Source: Microbacterium salitolerans (lineage in GTDB: Bacteria > Actinomycetota > Actinomycetes > Actinomycetales > Microbacteriaceae). Taken from it: a DNA stretch of 64,000 nt. A model generated the notes under the pieces. The model saw only the letters and a list, made by a program, of their open reading frames with translations. It had not been told where the DNA came from and made no database searches. Of the stretch, positions 34,481 through 42,772 are shown piece after piece. Location of the stretch: contig NZ_JAHKSH010000005.1 of assembly GCF_019720895.1 (NCBI RefSeq), forward strand, positions 186,001-250,000, read 5' to 3'. Every line of letters begins with the position of its first letter. Position 1 is the stretch's first letter. The translations under genes and the position numbers were made by a program.

Positions 34481-35380
34481 TCACCGGCCGATCTGGAAGT
34501 CGAACACTCCGGAATCGAAGTGGCTGTACCCCTCGTAGTCCACCAGGTCGTAGAGGTCGGCGCGATGCTGCATCTCGTCGAGCCGGCCCGTCAGGTGCTG
34601 CTCGGCCGCGAGCGTGTCGAGGCCGCGTTCGGCCGCGCCCATCGCGAGCCGCAGCAGCGACACCGGCCAGATCACCAGCCGGACCCCGGCGTCCCGCAGC
34701 TGATCCACCGTGAACAGGTCGCTCTTGCCGAACTCCGTCATGTTCGCCAGGATCGGCACGTCGACGGCGTCGGCGACCTGCGCGAACTCGTCGAGGCTGC
34801 GCATCGCCTCGGGGAAGATCGCGTCCGCCCCGGCCTCCGCGAGCGCCCGGGCCCGCTCGATCGCCGCGTCGAGACCCGCCACGGCGCGGACGTCGGTGCG
34901 CGCCATGATGAGGAAGTTCTCGTCGCGGCGTGCATCGACGGCCGCCCGGATCCGCGCGAGAGCCGTCGGCTCGTCGACGACCTCCTTGCCGTCGAGGTGG
35001 CCGCACCGCTTGGGGTTGACCTGGTCTTCGATGTGCGTGCCTGCGAGGCCGGCGTTCTCGAGCGTCTGGATCGTGCGGGCCACGTTCATCGGCTCGCCGA
35101 ACCCGGTGTCGGCGTCGACGATCGCCGGGAGCTCGGTCATGCGCGCGATCTGCTCCGCGCGCCCCGCGACCTCCGGCAGCGTCGTGAGCCCGATGTCGGG
35201 CAGTCCGAGATCTGCCGACAGCACGGCGCCCGAGATGTAGACGCCCTCGAAGCCCTTCCGCTCGATCAGCCGCGCCGACAGCGGGTTGAAGGCGCCGGGG
35301 AAGCGCAGCAGCTCGCCCGACGCGAGCCGCTCGCGGAACAGGCGCCGCTTCTCGTGCGCGGGAGTCTGGGAGTACAGCAT
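34481..35380 (-). CDS. prpB: Methylisocitrate lyase
   Basis: Splits 2-methylisocitrate to pyruvate and succinate. The 299-residue protein has the catalytic KRCGH at residues 124-128 (Cys126) and metal/substrate residues in IVDADTGFGEP. FPGAFNPLSARLIERKGFEGVYISG is the usual N-terminal region. Its ATG overlaps the prpD TGA (TGATG), so the two are translationally coupled. Confidence 0.95.
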   Translation of the reverse strand: MLYSQTPAHEKRRLFRERLASGELLRFPGAFNPLSARLIERKGFEGVYISGAVLSADLGLPDIGLTTLPEVAGRAEQIARMTELPAIVDADTGFGEPMNVARTIQTLENAGLAGTHIEDQVNPKRCGHLDGKEVVDEPTALARIRAAVDARRDENFLIMARTDVRAVAGLDAAIERARALAEAGADAIFPEAMRSLDEFAQVADAVDVPILANMTEFGKSDLFTVDQLRDAGVRLVIWPVSLLRLAMGAAERGLDTLAAEQHLTGRLDEMQHRADLYDLVDYEGYSHFDSGVFDFQIGR

Positions 35381-36906
35381 CAGAACAGCCCCCTCGGCGA
35401 CGGCGCCCCATCGAGCACGCCCGGATTCGCGACGATCGAGAGCTCGGAGACCTCGTCCGGGGTGAGCTCCGGCAGGCGCTGCGCGAGGTCGAGGAACCGC
35501 TCGATCTCCGCAGAACCCAGCACGGGCTCCGCGAGCAGGCGGAACTTGGCGACGTAGTTCTCACGGGCGAACGGACGCGCACCCAGCGGGTGCGCGTCCG
35601 CGACCGCGATCTCGGACGTGACGGTGGATCCGTCCGTCATGCGGATCTCGACGCGGCCGCCGAACGCCTTGTCGTCCGGATCCTCCGAGTGGTAGCGGCG
35701 CGTCCACTCGGCGTCGAGGGCGGTCGTGACCTTGCGCCACAGCTCGACGGTGTCGGGGCGCGCGGCGCGCTCGGGCGCGTACGAGTCGACGTGGTGCCAG
35801 CCGCCGTCCTGCAGCGCGACCGTGAAGATGTACGGGATCGAGTGATCGAGTGTCTCGCGTGATGCCGTCGGGTCGTACTTCTGCGGGTCGTTCGCCCCGG
35901 ACCCGATCACGACGTGCGTGTGGTGACTCGTGTGCAGCACGACCGACTCGATGTTCTTCGGATCCCTCAGGCTGGGGTTCTCGTTGCCGAGACGGCGGGC
36001 GAGGTCGATCCAGGCCTGCGCCTGGTACTCGGCCGAGTGCTCCTTCGTGTAGGAGTCGAGGATCGCGCGCTTCGCTTCGCCGGGGGCCGGAAGCGGCACC
36101 TCGTAGCGCCCCTGCGGGCCGTCGAGCAGCCAGGCGATGACGCCGTCCTCGCCCTCGTAGATCGGCGACGGCGATGTCTGTCCTCGGAGGGCGCGATCGA
36201 CCGCTTCGACGGCCATCTTGCCCGCGAACGCCGGCGCGTGCGCCTTCCATGTCGAGATCTCGCCCTTGCGCGACTGGCGCGTCGCGGTCGTCGTGTGCAC
36301 GCCCTGCGACACGGCTTGGAAGATCACCTCGGCGTCGAGGCCGAGCATCGTGCCGATGCCCGCGGCGGCCGACGGCCCGAGGTGCGCCACGTGATCGATC
36401 TTGTGGCGGTGCAGGCTGATCCCGCGCACGAGGTCCATCTGGATCTCGTAGCCGGTCGCGATCCCGCGCAGCAGCGCCCGGCCGTCGGATCCCGCATGCT
36501 GGGCGACGGCGAGGATCGGCGGGATGTTGTCACCCGGGTGCGAGTACTCGGCCGCAAGGAACGTGTCGTGATAGTCGAGCTCGCGCACCGCGACGCCGTT
36601 CGCCCACGCCGCCCACTCGGGGCTCGTTCTCGTGCCCAGGATGCAGCCGAACACCGTCGCCCCCGCTCCGCCGCGCGACACGGGGTGATCCAGCGCCTGC
36701 GCACGGGCCGCCGACACGGGGTCCCTCGTGAGAGAGGCGGCCGCGACCGCCGCGTTGTCGATCACGCGGTTGATGATCATGTCGGCCACGTCGTCGTCGA
36801 CGCCGACAGGATCCACCGCGACCTGAGCGATCTTCCACGCCAGCTGATCCTCGCGCGCGAGGTTCTCTGCGCTGCGGTACGTGCGAACGGGATGTGAGAC
36901 GGTCAT
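35380..36906 (-). CDS. prpD: 2-methylcitrate dehydratase
   Basis: A 508-residue MmgE/PrpD family enzyme that dehydrates 2-methylcitrate to 2-methylaconitate. [28 protein letters not shown] carries the conserved HPGD region; [17 protein letters not shown] and HKIDHV are typical. Length is normal for true PrpD. ATG 36906 has AAAGGAAG just upstream. It lies 71 bases after mesD on the same strand and may be part of that transcript or have its own promoter in the gap, where none was recognised. Confidence 0.93.
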   Translation of the reverse strand: MTVSHPVRTYRSAENLAREDQLAWKIAQVAVDPVGVDDDVADMIINRVIDNAAVAAASLTRDPVSAARAQALDHPVSRGGAGATVFGCILGTRTSPEWAAWANGVAVRELDYHDTFLAAEYSHPGDNIPPILAVAQHAGSDGRALLRGIATGYEIQMDLVRGISLHRHKIDHVAHLGPSAAAGIGTMLGLDAEVIFQAVSQGVHTTTATRQSRKGEISTWKAHAPAFAGKMAVEAVDRALRGQTSPSPIYEGEDGVIAWLLDGPQGRYEVPLPAPGEAKRAILDSYTKEHSAEYQAQAWIDLARRLGNENPSLRDPKNIESVVLHTSHHTHVVIGSGANDPQKYDPTASRETLDHSIPYIFTVALQDGGWHHVDSYAPERAARPDTVELWRKVTTALDAEWTRRYHSEDPDDKAFGGRVEIRMTDGSTVTSEIAVADAHPLGARPFARENYVAKFRLLAEPVLGSAEIERFLDLAQRLPELTPDEVSELSIVANPGVLDGAPSPRGLF

Positions 36907-36977
36907 CGTCTTCCTTTCGTGGGGCGAGGCGAGCCGTCACCCAGTCCACCACGACCGCGCCCGAAACGGCAGGAGGC

Positions 36978-38045
36978 TCAGAGCACGGCGCCCGTCCCGT
37001 CCCCGCGAAGAGGGCTCGTTCCCGAGAGCTCTTCTCGGACGATCCCTGCCCCCGCCGCGAGCGCAACCATCTTGTCTCGCGCGACGTGCCGGGCCAGCGG
37101 CGCCATGCCGCAGTTCGTGCTCGGGAGCAGCTTGTCCGCGTCGACGAACGGGAGCACACCGCGGAGCGTGGCGGCCACCTCATCCGGGGTCTCGATCGCG
37201 TCGCTGGCGACGTCGACGGCTCCGACCATCACCTTCTTGCCCCGGAGGAGACCGATGAGCTCGACCGGGACGCGAGAGCCGTGGCGCTCCAGCGAGACGA
37301 TGTCGATCGCCGACCGCTGCAGCAGCGGGAACGACTCCTCGTACTGGCGCCACTCCGACCCGAGGGTCGCCTTCCAGTCGGTGTTGGCTTTGATGCCGTA
37401 GCCGTAGCAGATGTGCACCGCCGTCTCGCAGCGCAGTCCCTCGACTGCGCGCTCGAGCGCCGCCACGCCCCACTCCCTCACGTCGTCGAAGAAGACGTTG
37501 AAGGCGGGCTCGTCGAACTGGATGATGTCGACGCCCGCCGCCTCCAGCTCTCGGGCCTCCTGGTTGAGGAGCGTCGCGAACTCCCACGCGAGCTTCTCGC
37601 GACTGCCGTAGTGCTGGTCGGACAGCGTGTCGATCATCGTCATGGGGCCGGGCAGCGCCCATTTGATGGGCTGGTCGGTCTGCGCCCGGAGGACCTTCGC
37701 GTCGTCGACGAACACCGATCGCTCACGGGTCACCGCGCCGACCACGGTCGGGACGCTCGCGTCGTAGCGATCGCGGATCCGCACCGTCTCGCGCCGCTCG
37801 AAATCGACGCCGCCGAGGTGCTCGATGAACGTCGTGACGAAGTGCTGACGGGTCTGCTCGCCGTCGCTGACGATGTCGATGCCCGCGCGGCGCTGGTCGT
37901 CGGCCGCCAATCGCAGCGCATCGCGCGTGCCCTCGGTCAGCTCCGTGCCCTGCAGCTTCCACGGCGACCAGAGCTTCTCGGGCTCCGCGAGCCAGGCGGG
38001 CTTGGGCAGGCTGCCGACGATGGAGGTGGGGAGGAGCGCGCTCAT
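36978..38045 (-). CDS. mesD: Core-MetE methionine synthase, MesD type
   Basis: A 355-residue protein equal to only the C-terminal catalytic half of MetE. Zinc ligands align as His211, Cys213 (HICYGYG), Glu253 (VSLERHG) and Cys312 (TNCGMAP). Core-MetE proteins of this class next to DUF1852 have been described as MesD, a folate-independent methionine synthase of aerobic bacteria whose methyl donor was reported as unknown. It would methylate homocysteine made by MetX/MetY. ATG 38045 overlaps the mesX stop (ATGA), so the two proteins are made together. Confidence 0.87.
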   Translation of the reverse strand: MSALLPTSIVGSLPKPAWLAEPEKLWSPWKLQGTELTEGTRDALRLAADDQRRAGIDIVSDGEQTRQHFVTTFIEHLGGVDFERRETVRIRDRYDASVPTVVGAVTRERSVFVDDAKVLRAQTDQPIKWALPGPMTMIDTLSDQHYGSREKLAWEFATLLNQEARELEAAGVDIIQFDEPAFNVFFDDVREWGVAALERAVEGLRCETAVHICYGYGIKANTDWKATLGSEWRQYEESFPLLQRSAIDIVSLERHGSRVPVELIGLLRGKKVMVGAVDVASDAIETPDEVAATLRGVLPFVDADKLLPSTNCGMAPLARHVARDKMVALAAGAGIVREELSGTSPLRGDGTGAVL

Positions 38046-39058
38046 CGGGGATCCCCCGAGTCCGGTCCGGCCAGAACGAGCGTGCGGGCGGCGGCCCACT
38101 CGTTCAGCACGTCCCCGTACGGCTTCATGAAGTGCTCCTCGGTGAACGCGCCCTGGATCGCGCCCAGCTGGCTGCGCTCCTCGCGATCGTAGGCGATGCC
38201 GGTCGCGGCGTAGTCGGGATTGTTCAGGCTCGGCCGGTACACCTCACCGGCCTCCGACGTCGCGTTATAGATCTCCGGGCGATAGATCTTCTGGAACGTC
38301 TCCATCGTGGCGATGGTGCCGGCGAGCGCCAGGTCGGAGTAGTCGGCCAGCAGGTCGCCCCGGTGGTAGAACGCCAACGGGGCGACGGAACCCGGGGGCA
38401 TGAAGTACCGGACCTGCAGCCCCATCTTGCCGAAGTACTCGTCGGTGAGAGAGAAGGCGTCCTGCTGGTACTCCGTCCCGAGCACCGGATGCCAGTTGTC
38501 GAGCTGGCGATACGTCCTGCTGGTCGAGACGCTGATGCAGATCACGGGAGGCAGGGCGGATCGCTCGCGATAGGCGTCGGATTCCAGGAACGCTTCGAAG
38601 AGCTTCCCGTGCAGCTCGCCGAAGTCCCTCGGCGTGCCGAACTCGGTCGCGTTCGCGTTGTGCTCCCGCAGTCGGATGGCGAAGTCGTAGTCCCGCACGT
38701 ACGACGAGAAGTTGTTCCCCGCGATCCCCTCGATGCGCGCACCGGTCACTTGGTCGACGATGTGCACGTCGAGGATCTCGATCAGCGGGAAACCGGGGCC
38801 GTCGTCGCCCGCCGTCAGGTGCAGGTCGACGGAGACGATGTCGAGCTCCGCAGAGTAGCGATCGCCGTTCGGATTGTCGTCGCCCGCGAGCTCGTTGAGG
38901 CGGCCATCGATCATCGCGAGCGCGCGGCGCAGATTCTGGCGACGGCTCTCCCCGCGGGCCAGATTCGCGAAGTTCGTCGTGATCCGAGAGCCGGATGACG
39001 GGGCGTAGTCCTCATCGAAGCGGGTGGTGCGGGTGCTGAAGGTGAGTTCGGTCGACAT
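38042..39058 (-). CDS. mesX: DUF1852 protein, MesX (required partner of MesD)
   Basis: A 338-residue DUF1852 protein. Conserved stretches include TTNFANLARGE, RALAMIDGRLN, FHRG/YHRGDLLADY, and the C-terminal EEHFMKPYGDVLNEW. DUF1852 is found almost only beside MesD and is reported to be needed for its activity with oxygen; its chemistry is unknown. No signal peptide or membrane segment, so it is cytoplasmic. The gene follows a 126-base gap that holds candidate regulatory repeats, downstream of a LysR gene on the same strand. Confidence 0.88.
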   Translation of the reverse strand: MSTELTFSTRTTRFDEDYAPSSGSRITTNFANLARGESRRQNLRRALAMIDGRLNELAGDDNPNGDRYSAELDIVSVDLHLTAGDDGPGFPLIEILDVHIVDQVTGARIEGIAGNNFSSYVRDYDFAIRLREHNANATEFGTPRDFGELHGKLFEAFLESDAYRERSALPPVICISVSTSRTYRQLDNWHPVLGTEYQQDAFSLTDEYFGKMGLQVRYFMPPGSVAPLAFYHRGDLLADYSDLALAGTIATMETFQKIYRPEIYNATSEAGEVYRPSLNNPDYAATGIAYDREERSQLGAIQGAFTEEHFMKPYGDVLNEWAAARTLVLAGPDSGDPR

Positions 39059-39184
39059 GGTGGTCCGGATCCTCTGTCTCTCACGATGAATCGTGGGGGG
39101 ATCCCCACGTCGAGGAGGCCAGCGTAAGCAGGACCGACGGATATAGCCCCATCAGTACGACCATGGTGGAGGGATAGCCAGAAC
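39059..39184 (-). promoter_or_regulatory. Regulatory region upstream of mesX
   Basis: Contains two direct ATAGCC repeats (39143 and 39174) exactly 31 bases apart, a CCATGG centre between them, and a 14-base palindrome CACGATGAATCGTG (39082-39095) nearer the start codon, partly overlapping a CGTGGGG/CCCCACG dyad. Spacing of about three helical turns would suit a LysR-type tetramer. No confident -35/-10 pair was found. Confidence 0.45.
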
Positions 39185-40144
39185 CTATGTCAACAGTTCG
39201 ACGCCGAAGTCCGTGACGACCTCGCGCATCTCGGCGACGAAGCGCTCCGCCTGCCCCGTGAGCGGCATGGATCCGTGTCCGATCCAGCCGATCTCGATGC
39301 GTTCGTCGACGTCGAGCGGGATGGCGACGATCGACGGGTCGAGATCGTCGGAGACGATGCCCGTGGAGATCGTGTAGCCGTCGAGTCCGATCATCAGGTT
39401 GAAGATGGTGGCCCGGTCGCTCACCCGGATGTCCTGCTTCGCCGAGCGGGTGGACAGGATCTCCTCGGAGAAGTAGAACGAGTTGTTCGCCCCTTGGTCG
39501 AACGCGAGACGCGGCAGATCCTCGAGGTCGTCGAGGGTGACGTGCGTGCGTGCGGCCAGCGGGTTCGACCGTGCGATGAAGATGTGCGGCGTGGCGCGGA
39601 ACAGCGGGGTGAAGGCGAGCCCCGAGTCGCGGAGCAGCTTGTCCATGACCTTCCGGTTGAAGTCGTTCCGGTAGAGCACCCCGAGCTCGCTGCGGAGCGT
39701 GCGGACGTCTTCGATGATGTCCCAGGTGCGGGTCTCACGGAGGGCGAACGCGTACTCCGCCGCGTCCGACGCCTTCACCATCCGAACGAACGCATCGACG
39801 ACGAACGAGTAGTGCTGCGCCGACACCGCGAGGAGGCGGCGCGACGGCGGGCGCCCGAGGTAGCGCTGCTCGAGGAGCTCCGACTGCTCGACGACCTGGC
39901 GGGCGTAGCCGAGGAACTCGGTGCCGTCCTCCGTGAGCGTCACGCCACGGACGGAGCGGGTGAAGAGCGCGCGCCCGACGCGGCTCTCGAGGTCCTTCAT
40001 CGCAGCGGACATCGTGGGCTGGGAGACGTAGAGCAGATCCGCGGCCGCACTGATGGACCCCTCGGCGGCGACCTCGACGAAGTACCGCAGCTGCTGCAGG
40101 GTGATGCCGTTCGCCGTCCCGATGCCACCCCGTGCCATCGTCAC
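39185..40144 (-). CDS. LysR family transcriptional regulator
   Basis: A 319-residue regulator. The HTH is at about residues 15-75 (LQQLRYFVEVAAEGSISAAADLL followed by VSQPTMSAAMKDLESRVG), then the periplasmic-binding-like effector domain. The gene starts 12 bases after the stop of the aldehyde dehydrogenase gene and lies just before mesX, all on one strand. It could therefore control the ectoine-type genes, the mesXD genes or both. A methionine-related role is attractive given LysR control of methionine genes elsewhere, but unproven. Confidence 0.88.
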   Translation of the reverse strand: MTMARGGIGTANGITLQQLRYFVEVAAEGSISAAADLLYVSQPTMSAAMKDLESRVGRALFTRSVRGVTLTEDGTEFLGYARQVVEQSELLEQRYLGRPPSRRLLAVSAQHYSFVVDAFVRMVKASDAAEYAFALRETRTWDIIEDVRTLRSELGVLYRNDFNRKVMDKLLRDSGLAFTPLFRATPHIFIARSNPLAARTHVTLDDLEDLPRLAFDQGANNSFYFSEEILSTRSAKQDIRVSDRATIFNLMIGLDGYTISTGIVSDDLDPSIVAIPLDVDERIEIGWIGHGSMPLTGQAERFVAEMREVVTDFGVELLT

Positions 40145-40156
40145 AAGCTATCCCAC

Positions 40157-41551
40157 TCACCCCGTCGCGGGTCCCACCCACACCTGCTGGCGGTTGACGA
40201 ACGCGCGGATGCCGTCGGGACCGAGCTCGCGCCCGTACCCCGAGCGCTTCACGCCCCCGCTGGGGAGCCGCGGATCCGTCTTCACGATCCCGTTCACCGC
40301 AACCTGGCCCGCGACGATCTCCCGTGCGATCGCCTCGCCGCGCTCGGCAGATCCGGTCCACACGCTCGCGGCCAGTCCGTACGGCGTGTCATTGGCCAGC
40401 GCCACCGCCGCGTCGGCGTTCGCCGCGGAGAGGACCACGGCAACGGGCCCGAAGGTCTCCTCGGTGCACGCCGTCATGCCGGGCAGGACCTCGGTCAGCA
40501 GCGTGACGGGATAGAAGAAGCCGTCGCCGGCAGGGATCTCTCCCCCGAACCGCAGCGTCGCGCCCTGCGCGACCGTGTCGGCCACCTGCCGGTGCAGGTT
40601 CGCACGGAGATCGGCGCGCGCGATCGGCCCGACCTGCGTGTCCGCCGCGCGGGGATCGCCCATCCTCAGCGCCTGGAGCTGCTCGGCGTACCGTGCGACG
40701 AAGTCGTCGTGCACCGCCTCCTCGACGATGACGCGCTTGGCCGCGATGCATGACTGCCCGGCGTTGATCATCCGCATCGTCGTGATGACGCGCGCCGCGA
40801 GGTCGAGGTCGGCGTCGGCCAGCACGATCGCAGGATCGGAGCCGCCGAGCTCCAGGACAGCCGGTTTGATCTCGCGGGCCGCGGTCTGGGCCACGGCGGC
40901 CCCGGCGCGATCGGATCCCGTGAGCGAGACCGCGCGGATCCGCCGATCCTGCAGGGCCGCCTCGACGAGGTGGTGGTCGAGCGGTGCGTTCTGCAGGATG
41001 CTGGGCGGCGCCCCGTGCTCCTCGGCGACGCGGGCGACGACGTCCGCGATCGCCGCGGCGCACCCCGGCACGTGCCGATCGTGCTTGATCACACAGACGT
41101 TGCCCGCCATGAGCGCGGGCGCACAGAAGCGGAATGCGAGCCAGAACGGTGCGTTCCACGGCAGCACACCGAGCACGGGCCCCATCGGCAGGTGCTGGAC
41201 GTAGGAGCGCGTCGCGTCGCTCAGCAGCGCGTCCGGGGCGAGGTACGCCTCGGCGTGCTCCGCGTAGTGCTCCGCGGCCCACGCCGCCTTCGCCACCTCG
41301 CCGCGCGCCTCCGTGATCGGCTTGCCCATCTCCTCCGTCATGAGCATCGCGAGGCGCTCGGCGTCGTCCCGCATCGCGCTCGCGACGCCACGCAGCACGT
41401 CGGCCCGCGCGGCGATCGGACGGCGCCGCCATGCGTCGTAGGCATCCTCGGCGCGCTCGAGCACGTCATCGAGCTCGGCCGCGTCGAGCGTCGGCACCTG
41501 TCGCACGACCGCGCCCGTCGTCGGGTCCGTCGCTGTGAACATCTCGGTCAT
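40157..41551 (-). CDS. doeC: Aldehyde dehydrogenase (DoeC/SSADH-like)
   Basis: A 464-residue NAD(P)-dependent aldehyde dehydrogenase. Catalytic Cys268 in AGQSCIA, general base Glu234 in LELGGSDP, Lys156 in VIKHDR for cofactor, and the final FNRQQ-type VNRQQVWVG. Closest to short succinate-semialdehyde dehydrogenases. In ectoine breakdown DoeC oxidises aspartate semialdehyde to aspartate, and the flanking genes match that pathway, so this is the most likely role. ATG 41551; 17 bases after the DoeA-like gene. Confidence 0.82.
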   Translation of the reverse strand: MTEMFTATDPTTGAVVRQVPTLDAAELDDVLERAEDAYDAWRRRPIAARADVLRGVASAMRDDAERLAMLMTEEMGKPITEARGEVAKAAWAAEHYAEHAEAYLAPDALLSDATRSYVQHLPMGPVLGVLPWNAPFWLAFRFCAPALMAGNVCVIKHDRHVPGCAAAIADVVARVAEEHGAPPSILQNAPLDHHLVEAALQDRRIRAVSLTGSDRAGAAVAQTAAREIKPAVLELGGSDPAIVLADADLDLAARVITTMRMINAGQSCIAAKRVIVEEAVHDDFVARYAEQLQALRMGDPRAADTQVGPIARADLRANLHRQVADTVAQGATLRFGGEIPAGDGFFYPVTLLTEVLPGMTACTEETFGPVAVVLSAANADAAVALANDTPYGLAASVWTGSAERGEAIAREIVAGQVAVNGIVKTDPRLPSGGVKRSGYGRELGPDGIRAFVNRQQVWVGPATG

Positions 41552-41568
41552 GGTCTTCCCCTGTCTGC

Positions 41569-42771
41569 TCAGACGGCCCTCGGGCCGAGGGCGTCGCCGG
41601 CCTCGCCCGCGCCGACGACGGTGAAGTCCTCGTCGAGTTCGAAGAACGACTCGCACCCCGAGTCGGTGATCCGGATCGTGTCGGAGATGCCGACCGTGCG
41701 CGTGCCTTCGACGCCCCACATCCACGGAATCACGTGGAAGGTCATGCCCTCCTCCAGCACCGTGTATCCGCCCGGCATGAGACTGAGGATGTACCCCTCG
41801 TCCCAGCTCGGCGGGAACGCGATGCCGATCGAGTAGCCGGCGCGCGTCACGAGCTCGGCGCCCACGGAGTTGTCGGAGATGATCGTGCGGACGATCGAGT
41901 CGGCGTCGGACACGGTGAGCCCCGGGCGCAGCGCCGCTCTGAGCTCGCGCAGGGCGGTCTTCATCCGCTCCTGCGCGTGCGCCATCGCCGGCGTCATGTC
42001 GTACAGCAGCGCCGTGCGCATCATGGCCGTGTGATAGCGCCGATAGCAGCCCCCGACCTCGAGGAAGACGGCATCGCCGGACTGCAGCTCGCGCCCCTCC
42101 CAGGTCGCGTGCCCGATCATGGTGCGCGGACCGCTCGTGACGTAGGGCATCACCGCGGGGTACTCGCCGCCCGCCGTGAACATGCCGCGCGCGATCTCCG
42201 CGGCGACGTCGTTCTCTGTCGCCCCGGGCGCGATCGCGGCGAGCCCGGCCCGCATGCCCGCCTCGGTGGCGCGCGCGGCGCGGCGCATGACGTCGATCTC
42301 GTACGCCGACTTGCGCACGCGCCCCTGCTCGACGATGCCGAAGCAGTCCACGAGGTGCCCTGAGCGGAAGGACGTGTGGATCCGGTCCTGCTGGTATGCG
42401 GGGAAGAAGTAGCTGTTCCGCTCGTACCCGACGCTCTTGGTGTCGAGCCGGAACTCCTTGAGCGTGGTGACCAGCTGCTGGATCGCGTCGCCGGTGTCGG
42501 GATAGGGCCGGGTGATCTCGACCCACGTCCGCTCGATGACGTTCGACTCCTCCATCTGGCGGGTGATCATGAACGGCTCGGACTCGAGCGGCACGACGAG
42601 CGCCTGGAAGAACGAGTACCCCGTCGTCTGATAGTCGGTGAGGTACATCAGGTTCTCGGGATCCGTGATCACGACGGCGTCGAGCAGGCGCTGCTGCATC
42701 CGCTGTCGCAGCTCGTCGATCCGCCGCTCGTATTCCTCGGGCGGGAACGTCATGTCGTCGCGCCTGCGCAT
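41569..42771 (-). CDS. doeA: M24-fold hydrolase, ectoine hydrolase (DoeA/EutD)-like
   Basis: A 400-residue creatinase/prolidase-fold protein that in this family opens the ectoine ring to N-acetyl-diaminobutyrate. N-terminal creatinase-like domain (about 1-150), then the M24 domain (EIDVMRRAARATEAGM, GGCYRRYHTAMMRT, GYSIGIAFPPSWDEGYILSL). The usual first metal Asp of M24 peptidases is Glu in VFLEVGGC, and the second metal motif is lost, as in DoeA and creatinase. GAGGAG lies 7 bases before ATG 42771, which is 1 base after the transaminase stop. Confidence 0.78.
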   Translation of the reverse strand: MRRRDDMTFPPEEYERRIDELRQRMQQRLLDAVVITDPENLMYLTDYQTTGYSFFQALVVPLESEPFMITRQMEESNVIERTWVEITRPYPDTGDAIQQLVTTLKEFRLDTKSVGYERNSYFFPAYQQDRIHTSFRSGHLVDCFGIVEQGRVRKSAYEIDVMRRAARATEAGMRAGLAAIAPGATENDVAAEIARGMFTAGGEYPAVMPYVTSGPRTMIGHATWEGRELQSGDAVFLEVGGCYRRYHTAMMRTALLYDMTPAMAHAQERMKTALRELRAALRPGLTVSDADSIVRTIISDNSVGAELVTRAGYSIGIAFPPSWDEGYILSLMPGGYTVLEEGMTFHVIPWMWGVEGTRTVGISDTIRITDSGCESFFELDEDFTVVGAGEAGDALGPRAV

Positions 42772-42772
42772 G

